Assembly (NCBI RefSeq): GCF_039566955.1
Contig: NZ_CP154796.1
Span: 2,046,001 to 2,110,000 of the forward strand
Source of the DNA: Micromonospora sp. DSM 45708
Lineage (GTDB): Bacteria > Actinomycetota > Actinomycetes > Mycobacteriales > Micromonosporaceae
Direction: 5' to 3'
Length of the DNA stretch: 64,000 bases
Below the pieces are notes generated by a model. That model was not told where the DNA came from. It saw only the letters and a program-made list of their open reading frames with translations, and made no database searches. This document shows positions 57,692-64,000 of the stretch, in pieces (within the stretch, counting starts at the first letter, position 1; every line of letters starts with the position of its first letter). The position numbers and the translations under genes are program-made.

Positions 57692-60388
57692 TCAGGTCAA
57701 CGGCACCTGGCGGGCGAGCGCGGCGCCGCCGCTTTCGAAGGCGGCCAGGACGGCGCTGGGCGTGCCACCGGTCACCGGCACCAGGACGGTGACCGGGTGC
57801 CCGGGGCGTAGCTGCACCGTGCGCTCACCGAGCGACCGGTCCCCGTCGGAGGTGTGCAGGTACGCCGTGCCGGCGCGGTCGGCCTGGACGGTCACCCGCA
57901 CGCCACCGGCCACCTGTCGCTGGCCGGTCAGTCGCAGCGCCCGTTCCGGCAGTCGGGCCACGGCGGCCGGTGCGACGCCGTCCACCGCCGACTGGGCGAT
58001 GGTCTGCGCGCTGTGCACGCTGCGCGCGGCGGTGTCCGGGAAGACGGGGGCGGTGGGCTGGCGGGACGCCGGGGTGAGGCCGGGCAGGGTGACCAGTCCG
58101 TACCGGTACGGGTCGGCCCGGACGCCGGTGAACGTGGACCAGCCCAGCCGGGACTGGGAGCTGAGGTCCTGGGTGTCCGAGTCGTAGACCAGCACGTTGA
58201 AGCCCATCCGCGACGGGTCGATCGCGTCGGGCAGCACCGCGAACGGGATGCGGGCCTCGATCGTGTAACCGGTGTACGGCGCGGTCACCTTGCTGACCAC
58301 GGTCATCCCGGGGGCGGTCGTGGCACCCGGTCCCTGCCGGTTGTCGGCGTCCCGCTGCCAGCACGGCGGGTCACCGTTGGCGGGGTCGTCGGTGACCGGG
58401 AAGATGCCCGCCTTGAACACGGTCGAGGTGTCCGACGAGTTCCCCTTCGGGTCGACGATGATCTCGACGCTGTCGGTACGCCGCTGCCGCTTGCAGTCCT
58501 GGGGCACCACCTTCTTGCCGAGGACGTCGTCGGTGACCTGGACGAAGACGACGAGGGAGTCCTCGGTCCAGGCGATCCGCCCGGTGGCCGAGGCGTCCTG
58601 CGGGGTGGTGGCCTGTCCCTCCCAGATGCGGGAGAGGTCCAGTTCCTCGCCGGGGTACTCGCCGGGGCTGGCCACCCCGTCGACGGAGTGGTCCTGCCCG
58701 GCGCGCGGGACCACACTGGTCGGCACGATCTCCAGGGCGCCGGTCTCCACGGTGCTGCCGGTGCCGCTGGTGGTGGTGATGGTGATTCCGTAGTCGCCGC
58801 CGTCGCCGCCCTCGTTGGCGGTCGGCAGGCCGGCGTTGCTGTTGGTGACGGTGAAGGTGACCGCGCCGGTGGCGCCCGGCGCCAGGTCGGTGTAGCTCTT
58901 CGTCGCCGCGTCCGCCGTGAAACCGGCCGGCAGGCCGAGGGTGACGGCGCCGCTCTGCGGCGTCCGGCCGTGGTTGCGCAGGTCGACCCGGACGGTCCGG
59001 CTCTTGCCGGAGCCGATGGTCAGCACCGGCTTGATCAGGGTGTCCAACTGCGGGTAGCCGCTGTCGCCGGCCCAGCTGCGGAACAGTCCGACCTCGGGCA
59101 GCGGCTCCAGGGTGCCGCGCACGTCGGCGACCACCCGGACGGCGCGGTCCGTACGGCCGGTGCCCCGGCCGGTGGTGAGCGACGCGCCGAGCAGGTGCTG
59201 GACGTTGGTGTCGCTGCCGGCGGGGACGGTCACGGTGAAGGTGGCCGTACGCTCCTTGCCGGCCGGGACGGCGCCGCGTAGCGCGCCGGAACCGGTGGCG
59301 GTCCAGCCCTCGGGCAGTCGCAGCGCGACCCGGGGCGCGGTCAGCGCCCGGTCACGGGGCGCCCGTACGTGCGCGGTGACCTCGACGCTCTGCCCGGGGG
59401 CGAGGTCGAACCGGTCGGCGGTCAGCTGGAACTCGGTGCCGCGGGGCAGCCCGCCGGCGGCCGGGGGCAGCACCGAGCCGCGCAGGATCGCCTCGGGTGA
59501 GGTGTCCGACGGGTCGTACGGGACGCGGCTGTCGACCAGGGTGTAGAAGTCGCAGCGGATCGCGGCGGGGTCGGTGGGGGCGGCGGCGGTGTTCGCCCAG
59601 CCCTGGGTGACGTACTCCCGGCGGGCCTCGACCTCGATCTCGGCCCAGGTCCGGCCGTCGGCGGCGCGAGCGCCCTCCCAGACGCCGAACACCTGATCGG
59701 TGGGGACCGCCGGGACGAAGCTGGAGGCGCACTGCGGCCCGGCCGACGAGGTGCCGCTGCCGCCGGTACGCAGCAGCTTCGCCGCCCGGAACGGCGCGAG
59801 CCCTTCCCGGGTGAGCTGCTCGGGGAAGGCGGTGGGGTCGGCGGCGGCGTGGAACGCCTCGGCGGCGAACCGGGCGGCCTGCTGGTGGTTGCCGTGGTTG
59901 CCGGGGGTGGGGGACGGGTTCATCGTCATCAGGATCTCGGGCCGGGTCTGCCGGATCACCCGGACGATCTGGCCCAGCGTCTCGTCGTGTCCCCAGATCT
60001 GTTCCGACAGGGGCGCCGAGGCCGTGTACCAGAAGTCGACGCGGTCGAGGTTGTAGAGATTCTCCACCCCGGCCTTGCCGATCGCGGTGCGCTCCTCGCG
60101 CTCCCGGATGATGCCCAGCGGCGGTCCCTCCTCCAGGCCGACGGCGTTGCCTCCGCCCTCACCGCGGGTGATCGTGACGACGCCGGCCTTGGCGCCGTAC
60201 CTCTCCTTCCACTGGCCGAGGGTGGCGAGGCTGCCGGCCTCGTCGTCGGGGTGCGCGCTGACGAAGAGGACGTCCAGGTCGACCGCGTCGGCCGGGCGGT
60301 TGGTGGTGGGTGCGGCGTGGGCGACGACCGGTGTCCCGGACAGGGCCAGGGCGAGCGCCGTGGGTAGCAGGAACGCCTTGATGCGCAT
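57692..60388 (-). CDS. secreted PIG-L family deacetylase with NEW3-like and CBM9/DOMON-like domains
   Basis: 898 aa. Signal peptide MRIKAFLLPTALALALS..AHA with cleavage near residue 25. PIG-L/LmbE deacetylase domain (~38-300): AHPDDE (45-50, metal-binding), TRGEGGGNAVG, and the later PGNHGNHQQAARFA His residues. Then extracellular beta modules: ~335-450 and ~505-610 NEW3-like (AHVRAPRDRALTAP; RVDLRNHGRTPQSGAV), and ~630-790 a CBM9/DOMON-like carbohydrate-binding domain (DLSRIWEGQ, WTEDSLVVFVQVTDD, YTIEARIPFAVLPDAI). Likely de-N-acetylates an extracellular glycan. ATG 60388 after GAAAGGA. Confidence 0.83.
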   Translation of the reverse strand: MRIKAFLLPTALALALSGTPVVAHAAPTTNRPADAVDLDVLFVSAHPDDEAGSLATLGQWKERYGAKAGVVTITRGEGGGNAVGLEEGPPLGIIREREERTAIGKAGVENLYNLDRVDFWYTASAPLSEQIWGHDETLGQIVRVIRQTRPEILMTMNPSPTPGNHGNHQQAARFAAEAFHAAADPTAFPEQLTREGLAPFRAAKLLRTGGSGTSSAGPQCASSFVPAVPTDQVFGVWEGARAADGRTWAEIEVEARREYVTQGWANTAAAPTDPAAIRCDFYTLVDSRVPYDPSDTSPEAILRGSVLPPAAGGLPRGTEFQLTADRFDLAPGQSVEVTAHVRAPRDRALTAPRVALRLPEGWTATGSGALRGAVPAGKERTATFTVTVPAGSDTNVQHLLGASLTTGRGTGRTDRAVRVVADVRGTLEPLPEVGLFRSWAGDSGYPQLDTLIKPVLTIGSGKSRTVRVDLRNHGRTPQSGAVTLGLPAGFTADAATKSYTDLAPGATGAVTFTVTNSNAGLPTANEGGDGGDYGITITTTSGTGSTVETGALEIVPTSVVPRAGQDHSVDGVASPGEYPGEELDLSRIWEGQATTPQDASATGRIAWTEDSLVVFVQVTDDVLGKKVVPQDCKRQRRTDSVEIIVDPKGNSSDTSTVFKAGIFPVTDDPANGDPPCWQRDADNRQGPGATTAPGMTVVSKVTAPYTGYTIEARIPFAVLPDAIDPSRMGFNVLVYDSDTQDLSSQSRLGWSTFTGVRADPYRYGLVTLPGLTPASRQPTAPVFPDTAARSVHSAQTIAQSAVDGVAPAAVARLPERALRLTGQRQVAGGVRVTVQADRAGTAYLHTSDGDRSLGERTVQLRPGHPVTVLVPVTGGTPSAVLAAFESGGAALARQVPLT

Positions 60389-60569
60389 GCAGATCCTTTC
60401 GTGGTGCGACGTCCGCGCAGCGGCCGGCGACGTCGGGCACGGCTGCGCCGACGTCGGGTCGCGGGTGGACCGTAAGTGGGGCCGCCAGAGGCGGCAGGCA
60501 TGGAGTAGAGGCGTGGGACGGGTGCCAGCAGCACGGCGGTCCGTACACACTGGAAGGCCTTCGCCGGTG

Positions 60570-60611
60570 ACGCTAGGGACCGGCGCGGTGGCGCGTCAAT
60601 GCTTTGCAAAG
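60570..60611 (-). promoter_or_regulatory. promoter with CTTTGCAAAG operator-like palindrome for the PIG-L gene
   Basis: Minus strand: -35 TTGACG (60599-60594), 18-nt spacer, -10 TAGCGT (60575-60570). The perfect palindrome CTTTGCAAAG (60602-60611) abuts the -35, and a nearby AGAAAGTC continues the A/T-rich tract. The arrangement suggests control by a LacI- or similar sugar-responsive repressor/activator. The 5' UTR would be ~175 nt. Confidence 0.5.
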
Positions 60612-60884
60612 ACTTTCTTAATTTCCAGAAGAAAACAAGTAGACGCCCCTGGGGGCCTCCAGACGGGAGGAGTGGGGTCTGGCTGACGGACCGTCATGGT
60701 GGGCGTCGGCCACGTTTTTGCTGGGCAATACGCGTGGGGGGTGGGAAGCATCAGCCGTTCGGCTACTTGACTCGTTAATTCGTTCGCCGTATGAAATAAC
60801 CATGACTGACGTGGTGGAGCGGGATCGGCTACCGCGCCCGACCGACCGACGTACGAGCCCGGAACGGCTCGCGGGCGTGGCCCC
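60612..60884. other. intergenic A/T-richer region between two minus-strand genes
   Basis: No convincing protein gene. It is noticeably less GC-rich than the surroundings. A plus-strand sigma70-like promoter, TTGACT (60767-60772) N17 TATGAA (60790-60795), points into the 3' end of the convergent debranching-enzyme gene, where only an unconvincing 126-residue frame lies. Confidence 0.4.
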
Positions 60885-62942
60885 TCACGGACTCGCCGGA
60901 CCCGGTCGGCGGCGCGCGAAGGCGTCGAGCTTGCCCCAGCGGCCGGGAATGTCCAGCAGGGTGATCCGCTCGAAGGCGGGCGGGAGCGCCGGGGTGGTGG
61001 CGAGGTGGTCCTCGTGGGGCTCCATGCCCAGCATGGTGCGCAGCAGGAGCAGCGACGCGCCGCTGGACCAGGCCTGCGGGCTGCCGGCGGTCGGGTAGCG
61101 GACCGGATACCGGGTGGTCCGGCGGTCGAAGCCGCCGAACGCCTCGGGCAGGCGGCCCTCGAAGAAGCCCGCTGCCTCGATGATGCCTTCGGCGATGCGG
61201 CCCGCCTCCTCGGTCAGGCCGTACCGACGCAGGCCCCAGGCGATGAACGAGTTGTCGAACGGCCACACGGTCCCGGTGTGGTAGCCCAGCGGGTTGTAGC
61301 GGCTCTGCCCCTCGGCCAGCGTGCGGACACCCCAGCCGGAGAACAGCGCGGGACTCATCAGGAGTTCGGCGACCCGGCCGGCGCGCTCCGGCGGGACGAT
61401 GCCACTCCACAGGAGATGTCCGATGTTGGAGGTCAGGCTGTCCACCGGCGTGCCGTCGCCGTCGAGCGCGAGGGCGTAGTAGCCGCGGTCCTCCAGCCAG
61501 AAGTCGCGGTTGAACCGGTCGTACAACGCCGCCGCCTGGTTCTCCAGGTGCTCGGCCAGGGCCGGGTCGTGCCAGAAGGTACGCGCCAGCCGGGCCGCGC
61601 GGATCCTGGCGTCGTAGGCGTAACCCTGGGTCTCACACGTCGAACGGGGGAAACCCGGGAGCCGGCCGTCGGCGTAGGTGATGCTGTCCCACGAGTCCTT
61701 CCAGCACTGGTTGTCCAAGCCGGTGGAGCGGTTGCGGCGTTCGTACGAGACGTAGCCGGCGCCGGTGAGGTCGGCGTGCTGGTCCAGCCAGTCGAGCGCG
61801 GCGCGCGCCTCCTGTTCCAGCTCGCGGACGAGGTCCGCGTCACCGCTCCACCGCTCGTACTCGTCGAGCAGCACCAGGAACAGCGGGGTGGCGTCCACGG
61901 TGCCGTAGTACGGCGAGTGGGGTTGCTCCTCGAAGGCCGCTGACTCGCCGTAGCGCAGCTCGTGCAGGATCCGGCCGGGATCCTCCTCCAGCACGTCGTC
62001 GGTGCGCGCGCCCTGAAGCGAGGCCAGGATCCGCAGGGTGGCCGGTGCCAGGGACGGTGTGAACGGCAGCGCCTGCAGACAGGTGAGCAGACTGTCCCGG
62101 CCGAACAGGGTCATGAACCAGGGCAGCCCGGCGGCCGGCACGGTGGCGCCGCCGAGTGAGAGCGGCGCGAACCGCAACGCCGCCAGGTCCACCAGACTGC
62201 GTTGGTAGACCTGGCGCAGCACCGGGCTGTCGGTGTCCAGGGTCGGAGCCGCCGCCACCCAGGCACGTACGCTGTCGGGCAGGGTCGACGCGTCGGGCCG
62301 GTGGACCCGGAGCCCGGCCCGCAGGTCGACGCCGTCGGGTCGCGGCGCTCTCATCTCGGCCCTCACCTCGACCGTCCAACTGGATCCGGCGTCCAGCCGG
62401 ACCGGGAAGTCGAGGTGCTCCGGGGTGAAGGTCGCCGGCTGGCTGGCCGTGAGGACGACCTCCCGTTGGAAGGTGGCACGGCGATAGCCCAGCCGTAGCT
62501 CGTCGGGGGTGACGTGCGCGTAGCGTTCGCCCACCTTCGCGTCGGCAGCGAACTTGATCTCGAAGATGTCGGCGAAGTCGGCGGCCACCTCTAGACGCAC
62601 CGCGAGGTCGAGGTCCGACTCGCCGTAGTTGAAGACGGTGACGGTCTCGACCAGGTCGGCGCCGATGCGGCGTCGTCGGATCGCGGACACGTCCGCCTGG
62701 ACGTAGTCCATCCGGCCGCCGGGCACGAGGAAGAACGCCACCTCGAAGTACTGGCTGTCGTCCACCGAGAGGGCGGTCATCCGCTCGCCGTCGATGGTGA
62801 GCACCCACCGGGACAGGTAGCGCGAGTCGGCGGTGAACAGGCCCACCGGCGCGGCCGACGAGGCCTCGATGTCCCCACTGCTGTCGGAGACGACGAACGT
62901 GTTCCCGTCGATGCAGGACACGGTGCCCGGCACGTCCCTCAC
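60885..62942 (-). CDS. glycogen-debranching-enzyme-like amylo-alpha-1,6-glucosidase family protein
   Basis: 685 aa. N-terminal beta-rich domain (~1-215) as in bacterial GDE_N proteins: GNTFVVSDSSGDI, GLFTADSRYLSRWVLTIDG, YVQADVSAIRRRRIG. The (alpha/alpha)6-barrel part (~235-670) has AGLPWFMTLFGRDSLLTCLQ, YGTVDATPLFLVLLDEYERW, GLDNQCWKDSWDSITYADG and GYHTGTVWPFDNSFIAWGL. Probably an intracellular glucan or glycoside hydrolase; no signal peptide. GTG 62942 follows GGAGG and overlaps the SCP2-like stop (GTGA). Confidence 0.85.
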   Translation of the reverse strand: MRDVPGTVSCIDGNTFVVSDSSGDIEASSAAPVGLFTADSRYLSRWVLTIDGERMTALSVDDSQYFEVAFFLVPGGRMDYVQADVSAIRRRRIGADLVETVTVFNYGESDLDLAVRLEVAADFADIFEIKFAADAKVGERYAHVTPDELRLGYRRATFQREVVLTASQPATFTPEHLDFPVRLDAGSSWTVEVRAEMRAPRPDGVDLRAGLRVHRPDASTLPDSVRAWVAAAPTLDTDSPVLRQVYQRSLVDLAALRFAPLSLGGATVPAAGLPWFMTLFGRDSLLTCLQALPFTPSLAPATLRILASLQGARTDDVLEEDPGRILHELRYGESAAFEEQPHSPYYGTVDATPLFLVLLDEYERWSGDADLVRELEQEARAALDWLDQHADLTGAGYVSYERRNRSTGLDNQCWKDSWDSITYADGRLPGFPRSTCETQGYAYDARIRAARLARTFWHDPALAEHLENQAAALYDRFNRDFWLEDRGYYALALDGDGTPVDSLTSNIGHLLWSGIVPPERAGRVAELLMSPALFSGWGVRTLAEGQSRYNPLGYHTGTVWPFDNSFIAWGLRRYGLTEEAGRIAEGIIEAAGFFEGRLPEAFGGFDRRTTRYPVRYPTAGSPQAWSSGASLLLLRTMLGMEPHEDHLATTPALPPAFERITLLDIPGRWGKLDAFARRRPGPASP

Positions 62943-63298
62943 GCGGCGCCTCCACCCTGCCGGCCGGCCGCCGTCACGGGCGCGGGGAACAGCCGTCCGA
63001 TCCGCAGTGCCAGCGCGAGGTCACCGTCGACCATGATCTCGCCCCGGGCGATCGCCGCCAGCCCGTTCATCCCGCCGGCCACCATCGCCACGGCGGTCTG
63101 TTCGGAGAGGGTGATGACCGTGGTGGCGGGGCCGTCGTCCTCGGTGACCCGCAGCCGCCCGTGGTCGATGTCGAGCCGCCGGTGGCGTACCCCTCGGTCG
63201 TCGCGGATGTCGAACCGCACGCTGCCGCTGACCTTGACGAGCCGCTCGTCGGAGCCGTTGCGACCCAGACCGTCGAAGAAGGCGTCGATCGACGTCAC
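62939..63298 (-). CDS. SCP2 sterol-binding-domain-like small protein
   Basis: 119 aa. VKVSGSVRFDIRDDRGVRHRRLDIDHGRLRV (split), TVITLSEQTAVAMVAGGMNGLAAIARGEIMVDGDLALALRIGRLF (split) follows the SCP2 fold, with the motif (A)xxxGxIxVxGD. SCP2 domains bind lipids or act as generic hydrophobic-ligand carriers. GTG 63298 has GAGGAGG upstream. Coupled to the debranching-like gene by a 4-nt overlap, an odd pairing of lipid-binding and glucan enzymes. Confidence 0.78.
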   Translation of the reverse strand: MTSIDAFFDGLGRNGSDERLVKVSGSVRFDIRDDRGVRHRRLDIDHGRLRVTEDDGPATTVITLSEQTAVAMVAGGMNGLAAIARGEIMVDGDLALALRIGRLFPAPVTAAGRQGGGAA

Positions 63299-63489
63299 CC
63301 GGACCTCCTCGCTGCCACCGGTGCCTGGCCGGCGTCGGCTACCCGCCCCGGGCTGGCTCTAACACCGGGCACGCCGTCGGAGCGGGCGGAAACCACGCAC
63401 ATGGAGCGATCTGCGGAACCCGTCCATCCCGCCCGGGCCGTCCCGTCCCGGTCGCGGGGGTCGAGGACACCGAGGCGGTTCCGTGCCTC

Positions 63490-64000
63490 TCAGGGCGCCC
63501 AGGGTGTCGTGATGTTCCAGGTGCTGTCCGCGGCCCACAGCGCGGGTGAGTTCCACACCTCGCCGCCCGTGCCGTTGCTCAGCCAGACCTCGGCGTTGTA
63601 GTGCCGCAGGTACCTGCCGCGGAAGTTGTAGGACTCCAACGAAATCCCGCTCCCGGTGACCCCGACCCGGGCGCACCAGGTCGCATCCGCGCGCAGCAGC
63701 GCCGAGCCGTCGTTCGGCGAGTTGCGCACGCGCGAGTCCTGGTGCCGGAGGAACTGCCCGGGGAAGTTGACCGACTCGAACGAATAGCACGCCGCGTCGG
63801 CCAGACCTGCCCGGACCGTGTAGGTCGCGTCGTTCCTGAGCAACGCCGAGCTGTTCCCGTCCACGACCTCGGTGTAGGCGAGGCCGTCCCGATGCCGCAG
63901 GAACCGGTTGGTGAGCCCGGGAGTCGTCACCTGTAGGGAACGCCGGGTGTTCAGTGGCAGCGCCACCGGCGCCGAGCTGCCGATGGATCTCGACGCGTCG
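63490..64000 (-). CDS. C-terminal AbfB-type (CBM42) domain of a protein cut by the window edge
   Basis: The frame stays open to 64000 (reading DASRSIGSSAPVALPLN at the edge), so this is the 3' part of a longer gene; an apparent GTG at 63966 is internal. Three beta-trefoil repeats are visible: NRFLRHRDGLAY, GQFLRHQDSRV and GRYLRHYNAEVWL, each followed by LLR(N/A)DATxxxRxG-like segments. This is the alpha-L-arabinofuranosidase B-like carbohydrate-binding domain. The catalytic domain is outside the window. The Ser/Ala-rich stretch at the edge looks like a linker. Confidence 0.85.
   Translation of the reverse strand, partial: DASRSIGSSAPVALPLNTRRSLQVTTPGLTNRFLRHRDGLAYTEVVDGNSSALLRNDATYTVRAGLADAACYSFESVNFPGQFLRHQDSRVRNSPNDGSALLRADATWCARVGVTGSGISLESYNFRGRYLRHYNAEVWLSNGTGGEVWNSPALWAADSTWNITTPWAP

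Noticed and set aside
1..64000. Integrated phage, transposon, CRISPR array, tRNA or rRNA genes
   Set aside because: No integrase, transposase, direct-repeat array, att-like duplication or structural RNA signature was seen on reading through.

Overview
The window is very GC-rich, strongly codon-biased actinobacterial chromosome. GTG starts, TTGAC(N)/TA(N)3T promoters and the gene families suggest a Micromonosporaceae-type actinomycete (Micromonospora or Salinispora-like). That genus-level placement is inference. No rRNA, tRNA, CRISPR array, transposase or phage gene was seen.

Layout. (1) 1-5.7 kb: a membrane protein with a C-terminal alpha/beta-hydrolase motif, a three-part PAP2 phosphatase / kinase-like / flippase-like fusion on the minus strand, and a DedA protein. 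(2) 5.7-24.5 kb: a cobalamin (B12) locus. One cobalamin riboswitch precedes bluB. A second precedes a mostly stop-start-overlapping operon: cobN, a ChlI/ChlD fusion chelatase, cobO, cobB, cobI, cobM, cbiD, cobL, cbiG-cobJ, a small 2[4Fe-4S] ferredoxin, a NiCoT cobalt transporter, cobH and a cbiX-cobA fusion. The gene set mixes 'late cobalt/aerobic' (CobN) and 'early cobalt/anaerobic' (CbiX, CbiD, CbiG) parts. (3) 24.5-57.6 kb: about 33 kb of catabolic genes that begins with a TetR regulator. It holds three acyl-CoA dehydrogenases, three unusual crotonases, four acyl-CoA synthetases, four luciferase-like (LLM) oxidoreductases, an F420:NADP reductase, a complete peptide/nickel-type ABC importer, an HMG-CoA-synthase-like/DUF35 protein with an SCP2-type thiolase, two SDRs, a MaoC hydratase, three VOC proteins, a flavin reductase, a nitroreductase and a metallo-beta-lactamase-fold hydrolase. 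(4) 57.6-64 kb: minus-strand carbohydrate genes: a secreted PIG-L deacetylase-type multidomain protein, a glycogen-debranching-like glucosidase with an SCP2-like partner, and the C-terminus of an AbfB-domain protein cut by the window edge.

The most notable signal is in region 3. Seven near-identical 18-bp palindromes (consensus ATACCGGNTGGTCGGWAT) lie in the promoters of its transcription units, in several cases exactly between -35 and -10, including in front of the tetR gene itself. I infer a single TetR-controlled regulon that imports a substrate, activates it to a CoA thioester, and degrades it by beta-oxidation-like and F420- or flavin-dependent steps. The paired acyl-CoA dehydrogenases (one lacking the catalytic Glu), the DUF35/thiolase pair and the non-canonical crotonases resemble the logic of steroid or other polycyclic/branched substrate catabolism. 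The actual substrate cannot be read from the sequence.
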